DNA from: MGIIb-P sp963934015
GTDB taxonomy: Archaea > Thermoplasmatota > Poseidoniia > Poseidoniales > Thalassarchaeaceae
Direction: 5' to 3'
NCBI GenBank assembly: GCA_963934015.1
Contig: CAWVWT010000002.1
Location: 1 to 64,000, forward strand
DNA length: 64,000 nt
Both the position numbers and the translations under genes were made by a program. Position 1 is the stretch's first letter. Every line of letters starts with the position of its first letter. The notes beneath the pieces are model-generated. The model saw nothing but the letters and a program-made list of their open reading frames with translations. It searched no databases and was not told where the DNA came from. Positions 52,284 through 60,500 of this stretch are shown here, one piece after another.

Positions 52284-53102
52284 GTGAGTGTAAGCGATAG
52301 TAGCACACCCCCAGTTCTATTCGTTGTCGGTACTGCCGGCGCAGGCAAGAGCACGCTCGTAACTGCATTCCAACGCTGGACACGTTTTCTTGAGGTGGAA
52401 TGTCTTACGATTAATCTAGATCCTGGGGCGGAGCGAGTCCACTATGACCCTGAATTCGATGTCCGTGATTTGATATCTCTACACGAAGTTATGGAAGAGT
52501 ATGATCTTGGGCCCAATGGTGCCCAAATCTTGGCGGCTGATCTCGTTGCAGCCCAGTCGTATGATATCCAAGACGAGCTAGCGGGCCTTTCCGGGGACTT
52601 ACTGGTGATTGATACACCCGGGCAAGTTGAATTGTTCGCTTTTAGAGAAGCCAGTTCACACATGGTCGAGGTGCTAGGGCAGGGGCAGGCTGCTCTGATA
52701 TTCCTATTTGATCCAATGCTATCCCAATCTGCATCAGGATTTGTTTCTCAAATGCTTCTTTCAAATATTGTGCATTTTAGATTGGGTTTACCAACAGCAA
52801 ATTTCCTTTCTAAGGCCGATTTGTTATCGCCGGAAGATTTGGACCGCGTTCTTGGATGGGGTGAAGATTTGGATCAACTTGAAGCCGCCCTTTTCGAAGA
52901 AGCAGGGGGTCAAAGAACAGAATTTGCAATTGGTCAACTTAGGATGATGCAAAATGCACAAATTCAACCAGGTCTTATTCCGTTGTCAAGCGAGCAAGAG
53001 GAAGGTCTTGCCGATATCCTGTCATTCGCGCAAAACATTTTCGGCGGCATGGCTGATACTCGTGATGGGTTCGCCGGTGACATTGAAGATGAGCGTAATT
53101 GA
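52284..53102 (+). CDS. GPN-loop GTPase (Gpn/PAB0955 family)
   Basis: Archaeal GPN GTPases are dimeric; eukaryotic relatives help assemble RNA polymerase II. The 272-residue protein starts at a GTG with Walker A GTAGAGKSTL, NLDPGAE, the diagnostic Gly-Pro-Asn loop in DLGPNGAQIL, IDTPGQVELFAFRE and the base-specificity NFLSKADLL. Cytoplasmic. It precedes argF by 8 bases on the same strand. Confidence 0.93.
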   Translation: MSVSDSSTPPVLFVVGTAGAGKSTLVTAFQRWTRFLEVECLTINLDPGAERVHYDPEFDVRDLISLHEVMEEYDLGPNGAQILAADLVAAQSYDIQDELAGLSGDLLVIDTPGQVELFAFREASSHMVEVLGQGQAALIFLFDPMLSQSASGFVSQMLLSNIVHFRLGLPTANFLSKADLLSPEDLDRVLGWGEDLDQLEAALFEEAGGQRTEFAIGQLRMMQNAQIQPGLIPLSSEQEEGLADILSFAQNIFGGMADTRDGFAGDIEDERN

Positions 53103-53110
53103 GGGATTTG

Positions 53111-54064
53111 ATGGATGATGTTCAACACCTCCTATCCATCGATGATTTAGGTGATGATTTCCGCAGCATTCTGGAATGGGCCATCCGATTCAAACAAGAT
53201 CCTGAACCAGATTACGATTTCAAACCACTCGATGAACTTAGTATTGGCTGCATCTATGAAAAACCCAGCACGAGAACGCGTGTTTCTTTTGAAGTTGGAA
53301 TTCATAAATTGGGTGGACAACCACTGACATTACTCAAGGGCGACATTCAAATGGGGAAATCGGAATCAATTGCAGATACAGGTACAGTACTTTCGCGGTT
53401 TCTGGATGGAATTACTTACCGATGTTTTGGCCATGACATGGTCAGTACACTTTCTAAGAATTCTTCAATTCCTGTAATCAATGCACTTTCAGACAAGCAC
53501 CACCCCTGCCAAGCAGCAGCAGATTTGATGACCATCATGGAACGAAACCCAACTCTAGAGGGTGAACGTGTTGCGTGGGTCGGTGATGGTAACAATGTAC
53601 TCCATGATTTGATGCTAGGCTGTGCAATGCTAGGTGTCGATTGCACTTGGGCTGTGCCTGTCGGTTACGAACCCTCGGAAGATGTTGTCGAACGTGCGAA
53701 TAAGATATCTCTAGAAACAGGGGCGCGAATGGTTCAAACGAATAATCCTGTAGATGCCTGTAAGAATGCAACCATCATTTACACTGACGTTTTCATCAGC
53801 ATGGGTGAGGAACATCTTTCTGACAAAGTGGATGCATTTGAAGGGTTTCAAGTCAACGAAAATTTAGTCTCAAATGCAACTGCAGAATATGGATTCATGC
53901 ACTGTTTGCCAGCCCACCGGGGTGATGAGGTAACCGATGGGGTCATGGACAGCGCAAACAGTATCGTATTCGATCAGGCTGAAAATCGAATGTGGGCGCA
54001 GATGGCGATTCTCACTTACTTTTGCAATCCAGCTGCGTTCCAAGCCTACAATGAATTGTATTAG
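53111..54064 (+). CDS. argF: Ornithine carbamoyltransferase
   Basis: It makes citrulline from ornithine and carbamoyl phosphate in arginine synthesis. Motifs: carbamoyl-phosphate binding KPSTRTRVSFE, HPCQAAADLM, and the ornithine-site FMHCLPAHRG. From the ATG at 53111 it has 317 residues, a normal length. A TTG overlapping the GPN stop (53099) is an alternative start. It ends with a 4-base overlap with the convergent UbiA gene. Confidence 0.95.
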   Translation: MDDVQHLLSIDDLGDDFRSILEWAIRFKQDPEPDYDFKPLDELSIGCIYEKPSTRTRVSFEVGIHKLGGQPLTLLKGDIQMGKSESIADTGTVLSRFLDGITYRCFGHDMVSTLSKNSSIPVINALSDKHHPCQAAADLMTIMERNPTLEGERVAWVGDGNNVLHDLMLGCAMLGVDCTWAVPVGYEPSEDVVERANKISLETGARMVQTNNPVDACKNATIIYTDVFISMGEEHLSDKVDAFEGFQVNENLVSNATAEYGFMHCLPAHRGDEVTDGVMDSANSIVFDQAENRMWAQMAILTYFCNPAAFQAYNELY

Positions 54065-54951
54065 GCTGAAATTAGAACAGTAGCCAAAAATCCAGCAAGG
54101 CCCAAAAGCATGGCCAATCTCAGACTCTTCTGTGCCACATGGTCTTCCCCTCTATAGAGGCGGGGTTTAACCGAAACTAGCACAATCATTGCTGGTGTTT
54201 GTAAGACAAGTAGCCCCAATGGCAACAATCCCCTTGCATAAGGTGCCACCAGTGGAATAAGTGATGCAAGTACCAACAATTGAGCAATAGATCGCGCTCG
54301 CTCAGCCCCAATCTGTTTGGGTAAAGTATCACGATCGGCATCTCCACTTTCATCTTCAATATCCTTGACAATTTCTCGGGCGGCATTGACAAGCATTGCA
54401 ACCAAAGCAACAATCCAAACCAATGGTGTCAATATGCCATTTACAGCAGCAGCCCCAAACACAATAACAATTCCAACGAGTAATGAGATTGCAAGGTTTC
54501 CAGAAAGTCCCTTGTGCTTTAACATGAAAGATGCAGGTACTACCATCTCATAGTGAAACATCAATAGAAATGCAATAAACCATATCCCTATACTTGGCAA
54601 CCACGATACCAAGTGTTCTGAATAGAGGGCTGCAACAGTCATTGCAGCAAGTAATGCAATGATTGACAACAGGAATGCCGCACGGCCCACAGCCTTGGCC
54701 TGAATTAGTGTCAAAGAGCCGTTGGGAATCGGCCTTCCGGGGTGATTGAGGATATCCGACTCATGGTCTTGGACATCATTAAACGCATTCCATGCTGCCA
54801 TGAATGTGGCTACACAAATGGCATGGAGCAATACGAGAATCAATTCAACCTGAGTGAATGTAGTTGTGACCATGAGGGCGCCAACCGCTACAGTTGATGC
54901 GCCTACGATGACATTTCCACCACGGATCAGGTGCCATACAGGGTGACCCAT
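54061..54951 (-). CDS. UbiA-type prenyltransferase, probable digeranylgeranylglyceryl phosphate synthase
   Basis: DGGGP synthase attaches the second geranylgeranyl chain to the archaeal lipid backbone. The 296-residue protein has about nine helices and both Asp-rich motifs: NAFNDVQDHESD near residue 57 and REIVKDIEDESGDADRD near 195, the latter typical of the archaeal enzyme. UbiA enzymes also modify quinones, so the lipid role is probable rather than certain. It matters here because PlsC is in the same window. It lies 32 bases after a small winged-helix-like gene. Confidence 0.85.
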   Translation of the reverse strand: MGHPVWHLIRGGNVIVGASTVAVGALMVTTTFTQVELILVLLHAICVATFMAAWNAFNDVQDHESDILNHPGRPIPNGSLTLIQAKAVGRAAFLLSIIALLAAMTVAALYSEHLVSWLPSIGIWFIAFLLMFHYEMVVPASFMLKHKGLSGNLAISLLVGIVIVFGAAAVNGILTPLVWIVALVAMLVNAAREIVKDIEDESGDADRDTLPKQIGAERARSIAQLLVLASLIPLVAPYARGLLPLGLLVLQTPAMIVLVSVKPRLYRGEDHVAQKSLRLAMLLGLAGFLATVLISA

Positions 54952-54983
54952 GCAATTGGCGCCGTGCAGGCATCACTTGATGC

Positions 54984-55256
54984 CTACGCTGTGACCTTCG
55001 ACGGACCCCGATCACTGTGATTCCGGCCCGAAAGAGCCCACACGCAGACACTGTATCGTGCCCCGCGGAAGAAATCGCGGATGCTACCGACTTTCTCGAA
55101 GCGGATATCCTTAGCCAATATATTTCCAACCTGGTTCATCGTCGCCCCCCAACTGAATCGTTCATTCAGGTGATCGAATACCTCTACTGTGTTTGCACGT
55201 CCACGTTCACCTAGAAACAGATGAACTTCTTCTCGAAGTCGTTTGGTGCGACTCAA
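54984..55256 (-). CDS. Small winged-helix-like protein
   Basis: A 90-residue basic protein from a TTG at 55256, with GGAGG exactly 7 nt upstream. The pattern LREEVHLFLGERGRANTVEV, then FDHLNERFSWGATMNQVGN, then ILAKDIRFEKVGSIRDFFRG fits a helix-turn-helix of about 70 residues with a wing. DNA or RNA binding is likely, but the family is not named. It may control or simply accompany the UbiA gene downstream. Confidence 0.68.
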   Translation of the reverse strand: MSRTKRLREEVHLFLGERGRANTVEVFDHLNERFSWGATMNQVGNILAKDIRFEKVGSIRDFFRGARYSVCVWALSGRNHSDRGPSKVTA

Positions 55257-55623
55257 GCCATCGCCTCCTGACTTCGCTGGTGGATGTGGGTCCAGGGTCT
55301 CGGGCGGGTAAGTGGCTGCCAGCTTCCATTCTCATGATTGCCGCTGGCGTGAACCAGGGCCCCATCCTTCGGGCTACGGGGTCTACGTGACGCCACGAGT
55401 GTGGCGAACGAGACCGTCTCGGTTTGCTGCAATATTTTGGTTTGCATGGAAGCGACCAACGTGGGACTGCCTATGAAGAAAAGTAGGTGACTGGTAATGA
55501 ATATGAAAGTGTAGATGCCACGCAGTCGACGGTTTTTCAGATTCATTAATTTGTGAAACTGAAAGTCTCAGAGTATGGTCGTGGCGTTCCGTTGATATAC
55601 GGGCTATCAATCGCCCGCCATAC
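55257..55623. other. Unassigned 367-base interval
   Basis: No convincing gene lies between the winged-helix-like gene and tRNA-Glu. A reverse-strand frame (ATG at 55546, stop at 55253) begins with a hydrophobic, signal-like stretch, but its second half (RRPRSPKDGALVHASG onward) is not protein-like. Its TGA overlaps the TTG start of the next gene. A 6-bp hairpin CGCCAC-GAGT-GTGGCG is at 55391-55406. A structured RNA is possible; no RNase P or SRP signature was seen. Confidence 0.4.
55592..55599 (+). promoter_or_regulatory. TATA box for tRNA-Glu
   Basis: TTGATATA lies 25-32 bases before the mature 5' end of tRNA-Glu, a good position for an archaeal TATA element. It forms half of an inverted repeat with TATCAA at 55605-55610. 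Confidence 0.55.
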
Positions 55624-55696
55624 GCTCGTATGGTGTAGCGGCCCATCATGGTGGACTCTCAATCCATCGACCCGGATTCGAATTCCGGTACGAGCA
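55624..55696 (+). tRNA. trnE: tRNA-Glu (CTC)
   Basis: A 73-base cloverleaf: acceptor GCTCGTA with TACGAGC, a D arm GGTGTAGCGGCCCATCAT of archaeal tRNA-Glu type, anticodon stem GTGGA/TCCAT with loop CTCTCAA (anticodon CTC), and T arm with loop TTCGAAT. A73 is the discriminator. CCA is not encoded, unlike in the His and Gln tRNAs. A T-rich stretch follows at about 55705. Confidence 0.94.
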
Positions 55697-55756
55697 TCTA
55701 AATTCTAATTTTCTTATCACGGGCAATTTGATGAGTGATGCACCGCTCGCGAGAGC

Positions 55757-56968
55757 ATGGACGACTGGCGCACATTCGACATTGCGAATCCAACTGAAGA
55801 GCATGCAATGATCCGGGAGATGGTTCGAGACTTTGTGCGCGAAGAGGTCGAACCACAAGCACTTGAACACGATCGAGAGGAAAAATTCAACCTAGATTTG
55901 TTTAGAAAGCTTGGTGAATATGGTTTGTTGGGCATTACCATTTCTGACGAATACGGTGGTGCTGGAATGGATGCAACTGCAGCGGCGATTGTCAATGAAG
56001 AATTGTCATATTCCGACCCTGGATTTTGCCTTGCATATCTCGCGCATGCTCAACTGACAGTCAATAACCTTGCAATCAATGGATCTGATGAGCAAAAGGC
56101 ACGTTTTCTGCCAGGTCTTTGCTCAGGTGATTTGGTTGGCTGTATGGCAATGTCAGAACCTGATTATGGGACGGATGCCCTCGGAATGACAACATCTGCA
56201 ACACTTCAAGAAGATGGGAATTGGTGTATTAATGGCCGAAAAATGTGGATTACCAATGGGGTGATTGATGATGTGGGTACCCCTGCTGATATTGTCTGGT
56301 TATACGCGAGAACGGGCACAGATGCACGAGGCCGACCTGAGATTTCCACATTCATAGTTGAACGAGGTATGCCGGGCTACAAAAGTGGCCAGAAAATCAT
56401 GGATAAACTCGGTATGCGCGCTTCAAACACAGCTGAACTGGTCTTCGAAGACTGTATCGTCCCCAGTTCGAATTTGGTTGGGGAAACTGGTAATTCAATC
56501 CAACACATGATGAGGAATTTAGAAATCGAAAGAGTGGCATTGGCTGCGCAGGCGGTTGGAATCTCTCGTCGGTGCCTTGCCGCCATGTCGAGATATGCCG
56601 GTGAACGCGAGGCTTTTGGGAAACCTATCCGTGAATTTGGCCAGATGCAACGGCACATTGGTGAATCGTGGGCAGAATATCGGGCGATGCGTGCGTATGT
56701 GTACGAAACTTGTCGGGTGATGGATCTCGAAACTGGGGGGCAGAGGCTTGATTCTGACGGAGTCAAATTATTTGCGACAACTGCGGCCAAGAATATCGCT
56801 GATCGGGCCATACAGGTAATGGGTGGCTACGGTTATGTTGGAGAATATGTTGTCGAGCGATTGTGGCGTGATTCAAAATTACTTGAAATCGGTGGAGGTA
56901 CACTTGAGAGCCATCAGAAGAATATCACACGAGATTTGGCCAAGAACCCTGAACCAATCGAGGAATAA
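55757..56968 (+). CDS. Acyl-CoA dehydrogenase
   Basis: A FAD enzyme that makes the first double bond in acyl-CoA oxidation. The 403-residue protein has FAD/substrate motifs MAMSEPDYGTDALGM and KMWITNG, then QRHIGESWAEYRAMR-type helices and VMGGYGYVGEYVVERLWRD. Its end, LLEIGGGTLESHQKNI, holds the likely catalytic Glu. It is a typical bacterial-style ACAD; the acyl substrate is unknown. With PlsC it points to fatty-acid use. It overlaps the next frame near the stop, so the HD hydrolase is co-transcribed. Confidence 0.94.
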   Translation: MDDWRTFDIANPTEEHAMIREMVRDFVREEVEPQALEHDREEKFNLDLFRKLGEYGLLGITISDEYGGAGMDATAAAIVNEELSYSDPGFCLAYLAHAQLTVNNLAINGSDEQKARFLPGLCSGDLVGCMAMSEPDYGTDALGMTTSATLQEDGNWCINGRKMWITNGVIDDVGTPADIVWLYARTGTDARGRPEISTFIVERGMPGYKSGQKIMDKLGMRASNTAELVFEDCIVPSSNLVGETGNSIQHMMRNLEIERVALAAQAVGISRRCLAAMSRYAGEREAFGKPIREFGQMQRHIGESWAEYRAMRAYVYETCRVMDLETGGQRLDSDGVKLFATTAAKNIADRAIQVMGGYGYVGEYVVERLWRDSKLLEIGGGTLESHQKNITRDLAKNPEPIEE

Positions 56969-56970
56969 TG

Positions 56971-57420
56971 ATGGCATCGAGAGCGGCACTCATAGAGGCG
57001 TTTGGACTGAAAGATGTCACACGTGCAGGGTGGGTTCGTGCAGGCGTAGAGAATCCCGAATCGGTAGCAGCCCACTCATGGGGGATGGCCTTACTGGCAA
57101 CACAACTTTGCCCCGTTGACCTGAATCTACAGAGAGTATTGGAATTGTGTATCCTCCATGACCTCGCAGAGGTTCGCGTTGGTGATATCACACCACATGA
57201 CGGAATCAGTCCCGCTGAAAAACATCGTATGGAAACTGAGGCCATAGGGGAAATGGGGGTCGATGCTATGGAAATCTTTGCCGAGTATGCGGCACAGGAG
57301 ACACCAGAATCTCAATTTGTACGGTACCTCGATAAATTTGATATGGCACTGCAGGCCGAAATATATGAGTCGCAAAACCTCGATCTAACTGAGTTCAAGA
57401 AAGCGGTTGAAGAGTGGTAG
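56971..57420 (+). CDS. HD-domain nucleotidase (HDDC2/YfbR-like)
   Basis: YfbR-type enzymes remove phosphate from deoxynucleoside 5'-monophosphates. The 149-residue protein has the HD metal ligands: His in SVAAHSWGMA, HD in LHDLAEVRVGDITP, and Asp in RYLDKFDMALQAEIYE. The second of two adjacent ATGs (56971) is chosen because GAGG lies exactly 7 nt upstream. The final Trp codon and TAG lie inside the convergent tRNA-Gln gene including its CCA end. Confidence 0.9.
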   Translation: MASRAALIEAFGLKDVTRAGWVRAGVENPESVAAHSWGMALLATQLCPVDLNLQRVLELCILHDLAEVRVGDITPHDGISPAEKHRMETEAIGEMGVDAMEIFAEYAAQETPESQFVRYLDKFDMALQAEIYESQNLDLTEFKKAVEEW

Positions 57421-57490
57421 TCCCGGGAGGATTCGAACCTCCGTCCCCGGGATCAAAACCCGAGATGATGGACCGCTACACAACGGGACT
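57415..57490 (-). tRNA. trnQ: tRNA-Gln (TTG)
   Basis: The minus strand folds with acceptor AGTCCCG/CGGGACT, anticodon stem TCGGG/CCCGG with loop TTTTGAT (anticodon TTG) and T stem GGAGG/CCTCC with loop TTCGAAT. A73 and an encoded CCA (57417-57415) follow. The last bases overlap the stop and final codon of the HD gene, which runs the other way. No intron. Confidence 0.94.
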
Positions 57491-57571
57491 CCAACCCCGC
57501 GGGGGGGCCTATGACTATTGAACGGTACGACTGAGCAGGGACGCGAAAGGTCAAGCGACGATGGCCTACCT

Positions 57572-57590
57572 CGCGGCGCTATGCGCCGCG
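57572..57590 (+). promoter_or_regulatory. Hairpin enclosing the subtilase start codon
   Basis: CGCGGCGC-TAT-GCGCCGCG is a perfect 8-bp inverted repeat with a 3-base loop. The ATG at 57581-57583 lies across the loop and the last pair of the stem. In RNA this stem would be very stable and could hide the start. Alternatively it is a terminator-like element, or the start is the downstream ATG at 57602. Confidence 0.5.
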
Positions 57591-60500
57591 GAACACTCTC
57601 AATGAGTATGGTGATTCTGTTCGTTTTGAGCAGTTTTTCACCACTGATTGATATTGCGAAACCAGAGCATAGCGCAGTACAGGAAACCATAGTTTCGACT
57701 ACTGAGGTCCAGTTTCCAATTTCCACTGCCTTTTCCCCCGGTGTTGAGTTCTGGTTACAACAGGAGATTGCAAAACCGATGGTGCTAACACGTGACTTAC
57801 AGGCGCTTCACCAGTGGCAAAGTGACCGTGGGTTGTTACCTAGCCAGGCATCCGGCGAATTTCTCCCCGCGCCCCCATCAAGTGGTGTAGTCGAGCACCG
57901 CCGGGTCACAATGCCAGGGTACCTCGTGCCCAAGTTGGCAGGCGTTGAAGGCGTATTCGCGGTGTATGATGACAGTACTGGACCCGAACCGGTTGGTGCC
58001 TTGCCTGGTGGCCCGACCACTGTCAAGAGTGGCCAAATTCATGGGGCAACAGATGCGTGGGAGCGTGGTTACAACGGTTCAGGTGTTAGAGTTGCAGTTG
58101 CCGATTCAGGCATCGATTTTGCACACCCTGATCTGAATGGGACACAAGCGATTCTTGATGACGCAACATCTCCTTACGATGGGTGGGGTATTATGCATGA
58201 CCCCATATCCTTGGTTCGTTGGCAACGCGATGGTTTGGCTTATCCAAGCGCTGGAAACTCGTGGTGGGTTGAAACTACGAATCTCGATGTCGACACTGAC
58301 AATGATTCAATACTTGATGCACAAGGATGGAATATTTCAGGGATAGATCAGTCCATCTCTGGAAACTACCATTTTGGGTTGCATTCTGATTCGAAGTTAA
58401 TCGAACGTGCGGGAGGTGATGTCATCATACTCGTCGTTGATACCCAAGTTGCAGGCATATACGATACTGTATTCATCGACATCGATAGAGATGGTGATTT
58501 TGGTGATGAGAGTCCTGTAAACAAGGAAAATCCAACCTATGGGCGAGATACGAACTCTGATGGGCTTTGGGATCAAAGTGCTGGGTTGCTATGGTGGATT
58601 TCTGACGGTATAAATGGCGTACCCTATGGTGATATTTACGCCGCTAGAAATGGCTACCAAAATCGTATTGCAGACGCCGGTGATTTGATTCTCTTGATGC
58701 TGAATGATGCATCCGAAGCTGGTGGTAATCATGGAACTCTGTGCGCTTCTGCCGTTGCTGCTCAGGGCACGATTGGTAATGGGGTTGTGTTGGGCATGGC
58801 TCCCGGAGCAGATTTGATTGCAGTCTCAAATCTGTATGCTGGAGGCTCTTGGCTAGATTCGTTCCGGTTTATTGCAGAAGGATATGATGGTAATGCAACC
58901 ACATCACATGATCAAGGTCAAATTGGGTCTTTCTCATTTGGAAATTCAGGTGCTCACGATGATGGTGCTGACTACTGGTCACTCTACCTTGATTGGTTGA
59001 CGCGAGTCCATTCTCCTGAAACAACATACTTTGTTGCTGTTGGCAATGGTGGACATGGCTACGGGACGACAGCATCTCCGGGTGGAGCACACGGCGTAAT
59101 ATCGGTCGGTGCTTTTTCTTCGAAAGGTAGTACATGGGGTGAATCCGCCTCATGGTCGAATAGAGGGCCGAATTCTGTCAGCCGTTTGGATCCAGACATC
59201 GTTGCGGTCGGCTGGTCTGCAACCGGTGATAAAACATTGAATGAGGTAACAAATGCAAACAATGCACACACTACTTGGGGTGGCACATCACTCGCCACCC
59301 CGGTAGCGGCTGGGCTGGCAGCAATCATCTACCAAGCATGGCTAAACAATACTGGCGCTTGGCCCGATTCGCAAAGTTTCAGAGATCTCGTGATGTCGAC
59401 TGCTGATGACCGAGGCTACGATCCACTCGTGCAAGGTGGTGGTTGGATGAATGCCAGCCGAGCAGTCGCAGCACTAGAGGGGGATGATGGCTCACTATTG
59501 GTGAGTCCTGCAGCATGGATGACTGGTCAGAACGAAGGTTCACACCGCGATGGGAATCTCAATTACATCTTGCCAGGGCAGAATCAGACAATGCAACTTT
59601 CATTGTCGAATCCAGGCAGTATACCGGTAGATGTTTCTCTCACCCCTTCCGAACTCATACCCGTAGCAGGTCGGCATATGGTTTGGAACAGTACAGATAG
59701 TGGAAATAACACAACTTGGGACGGCCATCAGAGCCGACCTGATTGGGCATTCCCAATCCATATTGCTGGAGATGCAAACCTGTCCCTACCCCCGTCTGCT
59801 ACATTGATACGTGCGCGAGCCGTTATGGAGGGTGAAGGTTTTGATGGTAATCAGGATTTTCAATCTGAAAATCGCCTCCACCTCCGTATTTATCGTTGGA
59901 TAGATAGTGATGGAGATGGAAATTGGACCAGTGACTTTGACAATGATAGTTATGTTGACGATGGAGATTGGACCGAATCAAACGAATTGGCAATGATTAC
60001 AGAGCATGTGTATGAGTCCGGGCAGGTCGAAGTTCGTGTTGGCAATCCACACGATTGGGAAGGGGATGGTCTCATCGTAGCGCTCTGGCGTCAATTTGTG
60101 CGGGACCCAAACAAAGACCCGCTCCGCATTGAATTCGATTGGACCGCATTTGGTCCAGCCAACGACTCATGGATTTCAGCCCCTGCTAATCTCACAATCG
60201 CTCCAGGTAATACCACGCAAGTCAATGTGACCATCGATGTCCCTGCGAACACGCGAGGCGGTCTCAAGCAGCATGGGTTACGCATTCATGCAACGACAAA
60301 CAACACAACTCGAGACTGGACTTGGCCTGTGATTACCAATGTCGGTTTCAATGGACCATTTTCTATTACCCCTACTCTCATTGATGGGAATGTTAGCAAC
60401 CAGACACTCTATGATGAAACATGGTTGCAAGGTGCGCAGCGGTGGGGATGGAGGGCCGAATCTGGTGATTGGAAATTTTTGACGATGGATTGGCCCACTT

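Noticed and set aside
55257..55623. RNase P or SRP RNA in the interval before tRNA-Glu
   Set aside because: None of the conserved sequence blocks of either RNA could be found on either strand.
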